A model generated the notes under the pieces. It made no database searches. It saw nothing but the letters and a program-made list of their open reading frames with translations, and was not told where the DNA came from. Shown in pieces: positions 11,176-22,612 of a stretch of 64,000 bases of DNA (positions within the stretch are counted from its first letter, which is position 1; each line of letters opens with the position of its first letter). Source of the DNA: Solea solea. Taxonomy: Eukaryota; Chordata; Actinopteri; Pleuronectiformes; Soleidae. The position numbers and the translations under genes were made by a program. The stretch spans positions 27,952,077 to 28,016,076 of the forward strand of contig NC_081136.1 in the NCBI RefSeq assembly GCF_958295425.1, in the 5' to 3' direction.

Positions 11176-12814
11176 TGCGTATCACAAGTTACTGTATGTC
11201 TTTTTTATCATTGTCTTTTGAGGTCAGTATTCTACCCAGAAGGCATTGTAATTGTCTGGGTTTTGAAGGGTGAGTACACCCTCAAAGTTGATGATCAGGA
11301 GACTTTGATAACACCTTGGTCCACACATCCCCTGAAGGTTTTGTTCAGTGTAGATCACCCCCAGGTCCCTAAAAACTCCTTCAAACATCCCTGCTTCTGC
11401 CTTTGTGTGCTCAGCTCTCCCAACAGTCTACAGCGCATTTACTCTGAAATTCATGGCAGGAAAGAGATACTGAAATAACTCTTTAACTGCTGCCATGAAC
11501 AACCTCGTGCCCCCTCTTGCTCCCCCGCAAAACATCTCCACGTTTTTCTCTTTATTTGTCAGCCACAATGCTCTTTGTCCCCAACTCACAATCACTCTCA
11601 CCTTCCACTTCTCTCTGCTCTACCCTTTTTTTGTTCCGTCAAGCATCTGCACCGAAGCACCTTCCTCCACGAGGAGCTTGAAAAGAGCATCTTGAGAAGG
11701 CTCGGCATGGACGGAAAACAAACCCTAACCATGAAACATGGTCTCTCCAAGGCAACTCTTACTCATCTGCCAAGTGTGCCTTGCTCGCTCCGAGACAGCC
11801 TGCGAGAGGAGTTTTAATAAGTGCCAGCTCCATCCTGAGTCCTTTGGTGTAATAAAGAGGGATATTATTGCTACATTCATAATCTCCCTTTCATTTGACT
11901 CTGGATTTTCTTGCCGTCTCAGAGACTGTGCTCTTAGTCTCTTGAAGTTCATTCGGAGCTAAGTCATAAAAATGTTGTGCCAGAAGTGACAGGAGATTTA
12001 AGTGCTGGAACTTTATCACGCGTTTGTCCAATTTTCTACAGCAGCGGGAAGTTAAAATGCTCGGTGAGCAGATAGAGAAAGATGTGGTAACAGATCTTTG
12101 CTGTATTCTGTAGCTGAGGTTTTTACTGACTGCTTGAGAAATTTGCCTGCGAAAATGTCGGCAGTTACTCCTGTCAGCCGTTTTCTTATTCCCTTGTTTA
12201 CCTTGGATACTATACCTCGCTATTATTGATCTGCAGTGTGGAAAAGGTCACGGGATTGAGTATGACAGCAGCCATGGTAACCATGGAGACTCACTCTCTT
12301 GTGGCAAAGCACAATATCAGTCAGTGAACGTACCTTTTAACGCTGGTTGCTCTGGTTTGTTTCAAGTGAGTGGGCGATCACTTCCCTGTTTTCTTTGCCC
12401 CATCTGTGGTGCAAATATTCACATGCACATCTCACTTGTGACCAGCCGTCTGAGCCGGGCCTCTTAGGCGTGCAGCAGGCTCAGCCCCCAACGCCGAACC
12501 TCCGGATGGCGGTCAACTAACCCAGAAAAGTCAGCTTGTCTGAGCTGGGGCATGGTGGAGGAAATTCCATCAAAATCCATCATCCACTACAACCAGGACC
12601 ACCTCCAGATGCCTGGTCAAGAGAAATCAAAGTTCTCTGCTCAAATCACGGCCTCTATCACCGTCTGAGACATGGCATGGTCATCATCAGCTGTGATGGA
12701 CGGACGAGAGAGACGCACATAAACGACCAACTTAAACCAGCAGCGGTATCATTTGGGAAGTGGCAACCAGCCGTGACGTCATCTGTAAATATGTCTGCAC
12801 TCCTGTATTGAAGC
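11176..12814. other. No recognisable feature
   Basis: Several open frames of 66-91 codons overlap in different phases (11218-11962, 12536-12811), none with recognisable motifs. Confidence 0.4.
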
Positions 12815-13040
12815 TGCAAAGTTTGACATTGTCGAGGTTTGGCAACCTCGTCTGCACCTGCAACAGGTCACCACACCAGTGTCCGCTCATATGTGCCGTG
12901 CTTTGGCGTTTATTTCCCTCGAAATGGGATCTTGATTGGGATTGTTCTATTGGAGAAAACCTGAAACTAGTCACTGATACCGTTAACTAAATCAAGTTAG
13001 AGGTCAGCTTTCTCCAGAGACTTCAATTGAAACTGACTTT
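12815..13040 (+). mobile_element. Dispersed repeat, family D copy 1
   Basis: Shares a roughly 60-bp block with the sequence around 28939-29000 (cactggtgtcc/caccagtgtcc, catatg, gccgtgctttggcgtttatt, then a cctc and tggga phrase). It is followed in both by a gaaactagt phrase and a taaatcaagt phrase. Clearly one family, fairly diverged. Termini and class not resolved. Confidence 0.55.
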
Positions 13041-13417
13041 TTTTTTTCTTTTTTTCTGATGGATTCTCACTACACTCACTTAATGAGTCCTCATCTGGCA
13101 AAGCAGAAGTCCATCTAGTTTTTATATAGTCCATTCTATATTTGGACTCTCAAGGCTCTCTCTCTCTGTCTTTAAGTCCTACCAGATGAGCTGATTTACT
13201 CTGTCTATTGTCTTAATGTCTTCTTGACTTTTTTGCCAGTTGCAAATAAATGCAACTGCAAAGTCAAACAGCCAGTAGGAGTGCTCTCTCTCTCTCTCTC
13301 TCTGAACTGTCCTATGATTGGTGAAATCCTTTAATTATGGACCAGATTTGACTGTAAACAGCTTTCAGCCAGCATGTCCATGTGGACCCCATAGGGGTTA
13401 TATCAAGGCTGACAAAA
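13041..13417. repeat. Unannotated, with short CT microsatellites
   Basis: CT runs at about 13155-13168 and 13283-13303. The rest shows no recognised element. Confidence 0.6.
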
Positions 13418-13533
13418 TGGGTTCTAAGTGGGTTCGTACGTGGTTTCCCAGCCCATGTCTGGGCCCATGTGTTACTGAAACCATATGGGAGTTGTATAAT
13501 TAGCCCACTTCAAGACCACTTAGTACCCTTTCC
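13418..13533. mobile_element. Imperfect long inverted repeat, probable MITE fragment
   Basis: The left arm gggttctaagtgggttcg and the right arm, reverse-complemented (gggtactaagtggtcttg), match at most positions. Flanking phrases (gtggaccccatag, gggttatatcaagg) look like outer parts of a fish dispersed element I recall but cannot name. No target duplication was resolved. Confidence 0.45.
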
Positions 13534-14754
13534 AGGCTACCTAAGTGGTCATGGAGGGTGTAGAGAAGGCGGCACAGAAGTCTAGTTTGCTCTCAAATCA
13601 CATGCTGAAACATTATTATGCACTTATTGATCGATACTGCCAAAACTGCAGTGCCAAGCCCAGGTTTAAATGTTGAACACCGAGTTCTCAGAGCCTCAGT
13701 CAAGGACTGATTTAAGCCATTTATGACCGGTGATGTTTTTTTTTTTGACGACTAACAGTAACAATATTTCACAATCTCTTTAGTATTCCATACTTGGATC
13801 AACTCGGGTCCATAAATCATCTTTCTACTGGGCAGTTTTATAGCCGGCTGTAATACTGTAATTTAGGGGAAGGTAGTGCAAGAACAATATAAAGCCCTGC
13901 ACTTTATAATTATGTACATTTAGACATATTTAATAGGTTGTTAGCCAGATTACAATTTAACTGCATTTGTCTTGGCTTTCACAGGTCTTCGTGCAAATCA
14001 GCATGAGGTCCACTTTAGTCGAGTAGGTGATGGTGGTGCACTTGAATCTGCTGAAACGACAGCAACAGTCTACATATGATTTAAACCTGTGTGATCTATA
14101 TGATATTTGATGACCTTTTTGTCGACGGATGCAACAAGAGGCTGTCGGATTTTGTTTTTGACGCATTTAACTTCTCGCCAGTAGACGCTGCCTCTCAAGG
14201 CCCTTTAGGTAATTGATGAGTTTTTTTCCCCACAATGTTTTTTTAATCAAATTCTTCATTCTATGTGGACATGACTTTTGCTGACTGGATGATGTACAGT
14301 GAGTGACTACAGGCGAGGATGAAACAGGCCGGTGCACTCAGGTTCACTCAGTGTGAGCTTGACAGCTGGCAGTCACAACACTGGGAGGTTCGCCTCAGTA
14401 TAAGTAATGAAAATAGAATGGCTAAAATATCCCCGCTGTAAGACTACTGTCTGCATATGTGCTGGTCGAATATGATTATTCATTTTAGACATTATAGTAA
14501 CTTATTATATGAACTCATTTAAAAGTGTTTGCTGATGCGATATTGCTTACATAACCACATCCTCCTCACTTCTTAAGAAGTAGAGGCACGACTTTTGTCA
14601 AATTCCAATTACGTTGCATTGTGAATTTACTGCAAAGGGCTTATACAAATCTCTAACTAATTTAGGGTAAAAAACTATTATGTACCTGTGCTTTAAGTCA
14701 ATATATGGTAATTTGTTTTAGCCCACTGACTTGAACTTATTGATTATTTTCGAA
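13534..14754. other. No recognisable feature
   Basis: AT-rich with T runs at 13735-13745 and 14221. No coding or repeat signal identified. Confidence 0.4.
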
Positions 14755-14822
14755 GAAACTGTTTGACATTATGGTAAATAGCCTTATTTGCTTTCTTATT
14801 GAGAATAAGATGAGAAAAAAAA
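14755..14822 (+). mobile_element. Family E dispersed repeat, 5' fragment
   Basis: The phrases tttgacattatggtaaatagcc, split here as tttgacattatgg plus taaatagcc, and ttatttgctttcttattgag match the opening of a very common fish repeat. Its middle part is seen at 41958-42118 and 40185-40312. Only the first part remains here. Confidence 0.55.
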
Positions 14823-16129
14823 GTGAGACATACATAGAAAAACCTGTGCGCAAGTTAACTTAGATAAACTTAAAGAATCATATATCAGGCTTTCTCCCCA
14901 CAGCTTATTAAATACAGCTCACACCTTTCACAGACAATGAAAGCAGGCACCCTGAAACTGAAGAAGCTAAATGGTGCTCACCCATTATTCACTGGATTAT
15001 TTACACCCTTTAAAAATCATATCTGGTACTTTTCATTTGCTAATGATAAAACTCTCCTGGAAGCTACTGCAGCCGGCCAACCAGAAGACCACCATAACTG
15101 TCCAAATACCAATGAGTGTCATTTTCACACTTCAGTCTTTTATTAAACACAGTTAATGAGCTTTTCTGAAGAGGTGGTAGGCAAAATATCACAGGCTGTT
15201 ACTGTAAATATGTCTGAAAATACAAAAGCAAAAGTGCTATCATTGATGTCAGACAATTCCTGTGTTTCTGTTTGTTGAAATCCTACAAACAGAAACCTCT
15301 ATAGTCCATCCACGCAGTCTGCAAGTCAGTTTTTCAGATGCCCTGTGACCACATATCACCTCATTTTTAAACAAGAGAATTCAATAGTTAAAGCTTGCAT
15401 GGTTTGTGCATTCCATTTTAACATTTAGCATTTTATCGTTTATTTAACCGTTCATGTTTTTGTAATACTATTTCATGCGATCCCTATCTTCTTCTTCCTC
15501 ATGCGAGACAGGTTGGGCGGCGGTTTGACTGATAGCTCGTTCTGTAGCACCTGATTGGTTGAGCTCACTTTGCTATCGTTGTTATTGGTAGTCTCAGGCA
15601 CTATGCCCTGAAACCAATAAAACAATTCACCAAATAAGAATAAAGCAACTGTCACAAGTTCTTCTAGTTGTTAATATTACATTTCAGCATTTGATTAACT
15701 AGGTTTCAGGTCCTGTCTTGACTCTACAGTATGTATGCTAATTAGCTCACCTGGCTTCACTGATCTCCTCCACACCTGTGGCTCATTCTCCCTAATTAGG
15801 CAGCAGTATATTATATACACCTGCTCACTTTCACCATTTTCTGCCACGTTGTCTGTTGTTTTAGCCAAACATTGCTTCTTCTTCTTTGTTCTTTGTTTTT
15901 TGTTTGAATCTCAGCCTCTTTATTTTTTGTGACGTGGATTTCTGCTTCGCTCTCTTGGACTTGTTTGCCTTCATTATTGGACCCGTATTCCCGGTGTCTG
16001 ACCTCTGCCAAGTAAGCCGACTGAACTGGTTTTCGCCGGCTTCTCTGCCGCACTTTTTGGTCTCCAGCCTCCTGGGTGGCTACAGAAACGTTAGTTTTAT
16101 ATAATTCTGTAATTAACAGTTGTATTTTT
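14823..16129. other. No recognisable feature
   Basis: Short frames only. Three CCAAT/ATTGG pentamers cluster at 15550-15620, without any adjacent gene start I can support. Confidence 0.4.
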
Positions 16130-16440
16130 CATGCGTTACCCTCTGGAAGAGTGACTGCGGAGAGAATGGGGGACTATTAAGTGTCATAAATCCAGTCATT
16201 AGTAAAGCAACGTGTCTGCTTTTTCACATTTTTATCAATTTGCTGCTCATTACGCTCTTTAATGTATAATGTAATGGTTTTAGTCTGAATGATCAGAGCG
16301 GAGAGAAAGAGTGAGCGGAGAGATCTCGGCCGAACAGCTCGTTATGCCGCGCGTCACTTTGGCTCATCAGCGAGCAGCCAGTCAGCCAGTACGTTATGTT
16401 ATTAAATATTGATTTGGCCACTGCCACTGCTGTGCTACAT
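16130..16440. promoter_or_regulatory. Candidate conserved non-coding block
   Basis: Repeat-free, balanced-composition stretch. It has homeodomain-like words (tcattagtaaag, tcattacgctctttaatg, attaaatattgattt) and a CpG-containing patch (gccgcgcgtcac). No open frame explains it. Assignment rests on sequence texture only. Confidence 0.22.
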
Positions 16441-16603
16441 TAGATCTATGTGTTCTTCACGAGAGGACATCAGCTGCATTATGGATGCACGATGTGAAGC
16501 ATGTTGGAGTTGTGCTTAGAAAAGGGGAAAAACCTGAAACCCAATCAGCTGCTGGTTTCCTGCTTTGTGCTGTCGACGATGAGTCTGCTTTTGGACTAGA
16601 TGT

Positions 16604-16636
16604 TTGTGTGTGTGTGTGTGTGTGGGGGGGGGGGGG
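16604..16636. repeat. (GT)n followed by G13
   Basis: GT dinucleotide run 16604-16623, then an uninterrupted G tract 16624-16636. Confidence 0.95.
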
Positions 16637-17544
16637 TTGTTGATCTGCAGAGGTGGCAAACATACCCACAGTCTTTACGTAAGTGCAGATACTTGTGCAA
16701 GAAAAGACTGTTAACGGGAGAAGCACTGACTCCAACGTCCTTATTTAAAAAAAGTTAATATGACATTTCAACTTTGAATAACCCTTAGCAGCAATATTCC
16801 ACAGTTTATATCCCTCATCAGCGTAATAACCTCTCTATATGGTTGTCTATCGCTCTCTGTACTGGCGTGCAGGTGGACCTTTAAGCCGTGGGCTGTTTGC
16901 GTGGACTTAAAAGAAAATACTTCGGGTTCAGGTGGGTCGGTCAAAAGACGGCACCGTTGTAAATAAACTATGAACGACTCTCTTCCGTCCCTCTCACTCA
17001 CATGTGGATGAGAATGAGGCTTCACCTGTGGGGGTATCTATAGCTTCTTTGGTTGTTGTTTTTCTTGATGCACCGCTTGTGTCAAAACTCATTCTGGAGG
17101 GATCTCTTCTCTACATGCCCTCCCCTCTCCTCTCCGTGCAGGCTTTTTTTTTTCGCCCTTGGAATAGTTTATTTCTGTTCATTTAGTATATTTATTTAAT
17201 CTCTTCCAACACCTGTGGCCTCAAGCCTAATGGAGGATTGCTTCATTCCCAGGTCGTCCGTGCGCGGGGTTCGTCTCTCATAACAGGCCGGGCAGGTGTG
17301 GGTCATGAATATGTTGTGTTTTTACATCATAATCCATGTATTTTAAAATCAGCCTTGATGTTGGGAAGGTGGCGTAATGCAGTACAACTTAAGTAATAAG
17401 CCTGATTTGAGAATGTTAAAGTTACATATGTTACATGTGTGTTCAAATGCAAGCGTTAAAGTAAAAACTTGTCATCAATCAATCTACTTAACGCCTGCTA
17501 TGGGACTATTACTGTACACACACATCTGGTGTTCATGTACAACT
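16637..17544. other. No recognisable feature
   Basis: No repeat family or exon-like signal apparent. Confidence 0.4.
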
Positions 17545-17689
17545 ACAGCATTGTGTTTTAAATTGTTAAAACACTATTTTACCATGCAGTAAATTGTAAA
17601 TAACTGCCAGATATGGAAAGTTATTCTGGAAAAATTGGCAAAAGCACTTAGTCACAGCACATTTCTGGCCCTTTTTAGGGTTAAAATAA
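17545..17689 (+). mobile_element. Family A TTAA element, internal fragment
   Basis: Aligns with 23860-23975 and 11010-11130 (ttttaaattgttaaaa, atgcagtaaattgtaaat, gttattctggaaaaatt, ggcccttttt, ggttaaaataa). It stops at the ggTTAAaataa motif, where family B sequence begins. This suggests that family B inserted at this internal TTAA. Confidence 0.68.
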
Positions 17690-17995
17690 AATACTTCACC
17701 GATTAGCATTTAGCTTTGTATTACTAGAATAGGGCTAGTATTTTTTTTAAATTGTCGAGAGTCGAGAAGCCTTGGTCCGAGGCCTGAAACTGCAACACTG
17801 ATTCCGCACTTTTTAGACCCACTTGTAAGGGGGCGGGACCTCATTCCCAGAATGTAAACAGTGTCCGCCATCTTTGCTAACAGTTATGCTAACAGGACCA
17901 AGTGTCACTGGTGGGCACGTAACAAAGAAAAGAAACTGAGGTTTCTACCCCTATTCTACTAATACAAAGCTAAATGCTAATCTGTGAATTATTCC
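17690..17995. mobile_element. Family B long-TIR MITE, copy 1
   Basis: Left end aatacttcaccgattagc, then atttagctttgtattacta. The right end is its reverse complement with few changes (tagtaatacaaagc-type phrase read as ctaatacaaagctaaatgct). Inverted arms are about 45 bp. The core (acgtaacaaagaaaag, ggtgggc) is shared with the copy at 52550-52786. The core also carries a CpG-rich phrase gggggcgggacc not seen in the other copy. No coding capacity. Confidence 0.8.
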
Positions 17996-19053
17996 TTGAA
18001 GTATCACATTTCATTTCTTGTTAATCTGACACCTAAACGGATCTCTTCTGCTCTTGTTTACTTAGGTCCGGATTAAAATGTCTCACTGGCGAATGGATGG
18101 ACATTCACGGACGTGGTCATCAGTGTCACCATGAGGTAAACCATTTTGCTTATAAAGTCTTATACTGTGTGTGTTTTTTTTTTTTGGGTTTAGTATTGTT
18201 GTCAAGAACACAACAAATTATTACCAACCAAGACCAGTGCACTGCTTTTCATTAGTTATCAAAATATTTGCGGGTTGATCCTTTGTCGCATCATAAATAG
18301 AAATTTATGGCGGTCCTTCTCCCAGACAGTCCTGGTTCAGATGCTTTATTATAAAAGTGCCGCAGTATATGTGCTGGATTATATGAAGAGTGTGTGTGTG
18401 CCCCTGTCTCTGTTTGCTAGCCTTTAGAATTTAGTCCCACCTGAACCTGGTTTTATCCTTGCTTCAGCTCTTTAAAGAACTCGTGGGATCGCCGGTGAAC
18501 TTTTCTGTCTTCAGGTACTTTGTGGTGCCATTATTGCTGTCTATTCCGGCCAATACACACAGACACTTTATGCGAGCAGACACATTGTTTCCTGATAAAG
18601 GATTAGAGTTCGGCGATGAGCAACGTATTTCACGGCAAATCATCACCCCCACAGGACTTAGAAGTTAGACGCTTATTACTGGTATTTCAGGGCAATATAA
18701 TGATAAAGTTTGCTGCAGTGCACCTGCCCTCAGCATTTAACTACTGCAGTAGTACAGTACTTTTTCTTTACAACATAATGGTTCAGTGTTGACATATTTT
18801 TTGTGTCACTGCAGCTCTGCCTTCGGTCTCCCTGGCTGTAATTATGTATGTTCAAGTCAGTTTGACCTTTGACTATTACAGTGTATATATATATCCTGAT
18901 TCACGTCAAAAAAGTTGCACTTTTCCCTAACGTTTCTTGTGATATTTATACCTTTACACCAGTGATGGCTATGCCTGAAGGCGTTATGAATATTGGGTCT
19001 GTCTGTCAAATGTGAAACTAGTCATCACTTAGACTCAAGGGGTGAAGTGATTA
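17996..19053. other. No recognisable feature
   Basis: T13 run near 18175-18186 and short TATA runs near 18884. No identified element. Confidence 0.4.
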
Positions 19054-19087
19054 GATGTATATGTATATATATATATATATATGTATG

Positions 19088-19118
<31 letters not shown>

Positions 19119-19119
19119 A

Positions 19120-19167
<48 letters not shown>

Positions 19168-19172
19168 TGTAT
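19054..19172. repeat. (TA)n/(TATG)n microsatellite
   Basis: About 120 bp of TA with interspersed TATG/TATAC units. A plus-strand frame made of Tyr-Ile repeats across it is an artefact. Confidence 0.96.
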
Positions 19173-19195
19173 ATTTGGGGGGAGGGGGGTTATAA

Positions 19196-19580
19196 GTCAC
19201 ATATTCAGGTTTGGTTTATTTCATCTTCTTATGTGTTGTTGAGTCAAAGTTATGATTCATTTTATATTGCATTTTTAATAGCGATATAAAGTAGCAATAA
19301 CTGTGCAGAAGTCACAAAATAGACAAGCCAAGTGAACTTTGAACTGTGATGTATTTCCAAATTTCACAAATTCAATCTGATTTTTAACATTTTGAGTAGG
19401 TGTGTTTATATAGTTGGTGAAAATAATCTTTTTCTTAATCCGATTGCCTAGGTTGTGCTGAAAAAAAAGGATATAAGACACTATAGACACAATATATATA
19501 TTCTTATAGCCTCTGTAAATTTAAACATATTTAAAGTAATGGAAAAAAGCAGCCCCAATGCTCTGTGTTCTAAGGGTTAA
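19196..19580 (-). mobile_element. TTAA-flanked element, family F copy 2 (inverted)
   Basis: Reads as the reverse complement of 2858-3175: gtcacatattcagg, tttcatcttc, aaagtagcaataactg, gcagaagtcacaaaatagac, atttcacaaattcaa, cctaggttgtgctgaaa and finally tctgtgttctaagggTTAA at 19577-19580. The far (left) terminus is missing. Homology starts immediately after the TA microsatellite, whose growth may have replaced it. Confidence 0.75.
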
Positions 19581-19962
19581 AGTGCATCCTGAATGTGTCT
19601 CCTTTGACCACATGATTGGATTTGGCATCCCGCATTTTATTCAGAAACACGCTGAAGTCACACGAACAAATGAGCTTTGGTGAATCAAAGCGCTACTCCA
19701 TCTGTTGTAACATGTAATAGGTTTTCATCAATCATCAAAGAAAATGTGTGATCAGTGTTTAATATTGCGCTGGGAGCTGCAAACGAGTGCTTATTAATGT
19801 AAAAACAGGCTTTCTGTGATCTGCACGGAGAACAGATTGTGTTCATGCAGCGCAGGTGTGCGGCCACCAGCACGTGTCCTCGGATCGAAGGTAGTCATAG
19901 CTGTACTTCACCAGATCACCCAAGACTGATATTAATACTCGGCTTGAACAGGGACTTTTAAA
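19581..19962. mobile_element. Family C element, right part
   Basis: Shares atgtgtctcctttgaccacatgat and tggcatcc phrases (each shorter in exact matches) with 58765-58815, and agattgtgttcatgcag and cacgtgtcctc with 45035-45075. It ends in gatattaatactcggcttgaacaggg, matching in part the family terminus ttaataccaggtctgaacaggg. The left part is absent: family F copy 2 abuts exactly at a TTAA that the copy at 58693 has intact (gcattaaatac). Confidence 0.62.
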
Positions 19963-20642
19963 TGTCTTTGGCACAGATGTTCACCGGGACTTGTGGATTT
20001 ACTGCGTAGATATGCTTGGTTGAAAGGATAAGGTGACTTCACAACATGTTTTTGTCCTCTTGAAAATGTCCTCTTCTGTCATCATGAGCCTTGGTATGAG
20101 TTTGAAGAATATTCGAGTTGTTTCGCTAAACCCCCCCCCCCCATTTTTAATCTCTCTTAAACTCTGCGGCCTGTTTTGCTGCAGCTCTCCGTTTTCCGAC
20201 CTGTTGAAGGCAACATTTGTATTTAGAGACTTAATAAGCAAAGTAGCACTCACACAGAACATTATCTCTACAGTACATAGGCTTGTATATCGGATGAAAA
20301 CGCAACTTAATGCAGTAATTATATTTATTTACTGCTACATGAGCTCCGGCAGTGAAAAGCGATGTTCTTTTGGCATCAAGGGTGAACCAGTGTGTCTGGA
20401 AAAAAAATAAAAATAAAGGCATAAAATTGTTTGCATTTGGAGGCAGTGAGTTTGCAGTGCACAGATGTGCATGTGTGTGTGTGTGGCATTTTTATGGATT
20501 CAATAAGGCACAGGAGGAGTGTGAAAAAGTGAGGCCTCTTACTATACAAACACACACCCCAGCGAGATGTCACGATGCTGAGCTGTGCTGGGTGACTCCA
20601 CATGGTTGACGCTAAAGACCTCACTGCAGGATGCATTTATAT
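19963..20642. other. Unannotated, with C12 tract
   Basis: C12 at 20131-20142 and a short GT run at 20472-20485. A 125-codon frame at 20033-20410 crosses the C tract and has no recognisable domain. Confidence 0.45.
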
Positions 20643-20697
20643 ACACACACACACACACACACACTCGATCTCCACTCACACACACACACACACACAG
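20643..20697. repeat. Two CA microsatellites
   Basis: CA runs at 20643-20664 and 20677-20697 separated by a short unique spacer. Confidence 0.95.
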
Positions 20698-20814
20698 CAG
20701 GACTTAACCACAGCTCATTACTGCTGGTTGACATAAAATGCAGCACACACACTGGGAGTAAATGGGTAAATAGCTCCCATAGAACAGTGTGAGCTGGTGT
20801 CTGTCACTGTCCTG

Positions 20815-20842
20815 TGTGTGTACGTGTGTGTGTGTGTGTGTC
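20815..20842. repeat. (GT)n microsatellite
   Basis: GT run broken once by tacgt. Confidence 0.9.
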
Positions 20843-21010
20843 ATTTGTGTCTATGCAGGACTGAGCTCCACGGGTCAGAGACGCTGTTAGATCAGTGCTC
20901 GCCGACTGACGCACTTCTCTTGCTTCACTGTTTACATATAAACCTCAGTCACGCTGTGTCTAAAAGCCAGGGGTTTGGATATCTGTATCCACAGTGGCGC
21001 AAATCATTCC

Positions 21011-21011
21011 T

Positions 21012-21044
<33 letters not shown>

Positions 21045-21046
21045 TG
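21011..21046. repeat. (CA)n microsatellite
   Basis: CA run with a single caaaca interruption. Confidence 0.95.
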
Positions 21047-21659
21047 AGCGATGGCCACATTATACAGTGCAGAAAATCTTGTTCCAGCTTCATCAATATC
21101 CGGCCCTCAAGCCAAAAAACCTCACCACAGCCAAGAGAAAAATATGACTGAGGGAGTCAGAGAATATTCATCACGGCTACGGGGAGGGAACGGGTGTAGC
21201 TCTGGGGAACCTACAGGTTGTTTGTTCAAGCCAGACAATGTTGTGTTAGTTTATTGTTGATGTCTGTTGCCAGCTGGCTTCCCCATCTCTGCCACAGGAC
21301 AGGGATAATGGACAGTGTCTTGTTTCTTCCTCGCTAATATTGGTTTGTTTCCCCTCTACCCCGGCAACGCGGCCACAGTAAACGCTGTGTGCAGCACTGG
21401 TTCTGCGGCAGGAGAGCTGCAGAGGGAGTTAGTCGCCTCTCTCACCTCCACAGGAGCTGCTGAGAGACTGGAGGATGCTATATCCGTGTCTTCCCCCTGT
21501 CAGATTTCACTGCACCGTAGCTGGCGATGCTTCGACTCCTGAGCTGTCCTCACATCCATAACATATAGTTACAAGGACAAGATACGACTGGAGTGGTGAG
21601 GCGTTAGGGAAGGGAAATAAATGAGCTCACTACTAGAGTATTTGTGCATGTCCCTAGAA
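21047..21659. other. No recognisable feature
   Basis: G+C somewhat higher than neighbours around 21360-21480. No bounded exon could be supported. Confidence 0.35.
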
Positions 21660-21760
21660 TAGTGTTACTCAATCCTGAGTCCTGGGGACCCTCTGCCCTG
21701 CATGTTTTAGACGTTTCCCTGCTCCAACACACCAATTTATTTGAATAAGGTGTGACACTG
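21660..21760. mobile_element. 101-bp hAT-type mini-element with target duplication
   Basis: Begins tagtgttactcaatcctg and ends gtgacactg, so the ends are inverted (CAGTGT-type). Flanks are ccctagaa (21652-21659) and ctctagaa (21761-21768), a 7-of-8 target duplication typical of hAT. Internal phrases cctggggaccc, ctgcatgttttagac and ccctgctccaacacacc match a fish palindromic element I recall. This copy is roughly half of that palindrome. Confidence 0.8.
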
Positions 21761-22185
21761 CTCTAGAAAATGCAGTCGGGACAATGAGATGGTCACAGGC
21801 TGTCTGACCAAGTTGTGACTATAGCTCCTGTTTCGTCATGTGATGCTGTGCACTGGGAAACATGCGACTGCTGCCACTTTCGCAGACGAGGAGTTTTTCT
21901 TCTTTGGGACGGTTGTTATGTTTATACAAATCTGGACATTTCAGTCAGAAAAACATGTTTGCACTGTACTCTAAAAGTCTCACACTGTCACATGATCGCT
22001 CCCGCTTTCCTTTTTAAACGGTACTGTCAATTTGCAGGGCAAGACGACGATGACAGCAGGCGATCCGCTAATTGCGCACTGCCGCTTTCACACACGTCTC
22101 ACCTTGATTAACACAGATATGACAGTATGGCCAACGAGGTGATGAATTTCTTCCCCTCAAGCCAGACTTCACATTTGCCGGCAAA
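21761..22185. other. No recognisable feature
   Basis: One 98-codon frame (21815-22111, plus) without motifs. Confidence 0.35.
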
Positions 22186-22268
22186 TTAAATTTAAATTCA
22201 ACTTTATTATTCAAGGCATAAAAATAATTTCATCAGCGATGCAATGAATACACAAAAGCAATAATAAG
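22186..22268 (-). repeat. Possible LINE 3'-tail scrap
   Basis: The phrases ttcaactttattattcaagg and gcaatgaatacacaaaagc resemble the reverse of LINE 3' tails common in fish (tttatt..caaggcaa type). Short and uncertain. Confidence 0.35.
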
Positions 22269-22422
22269 ACTGTCACCTCAGTCCCACACACCTCCTCTCC
22301 GTACGTTTTCTAAATCCTATTTTAAAGTGAACATTTCTAAAGTTGAAAAGTGAGATGTGCGTTCGTTTTTATTTAAGGTGCTGTGTGAATTTGGTAAAAA
22401 TATCAAAAGCTACAGAGCTCTA

Positions 22423-22612
22423 GATGCACCTGTTCAATTGCTTGTTAACACAAATGTCTAATCCGCCAATAACATGGCAACAGCCCAATGTCTTTTGGGA
22501 TGTAGACAGACGTTTAAAGCGAGCATCAAAGTGAGATAGAAATGTAATTTCAGTGAGATTGGCATGGTTGTTGGTACCAGACGGGCTGCGGTGACTTTTT
22601 CAGGAACTTCTT
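22423..22612 (+). pseudogene. Tc1-like transposon, 5' fragment
   Basis: Opens with cacctgttcaattgcttgtt and aacacaaatgtctaatccgcc, the leader of a second fish Tc1-like family. It reaches ggcatggttgttggtaccag acgggctgc, encoding a GMVVG-T-RRA segment of the transposase N-terminal helix-turn-helix. The upstream coding part has indels. The antisense relative of this same region occurs at 37900-38075. Confidence 0.72.

Noticed and set aside
15550..15620. Cluster of CCAAT/ATTGG words as a promoter
   Set aside because: No TATA, initiator or downstream gene; such pentamers are frequent by chance.
18993..19289. 98-codon frame of Tyr-Ile repeats
   Set aside because: Translation of the TA/TATG microsatellite.
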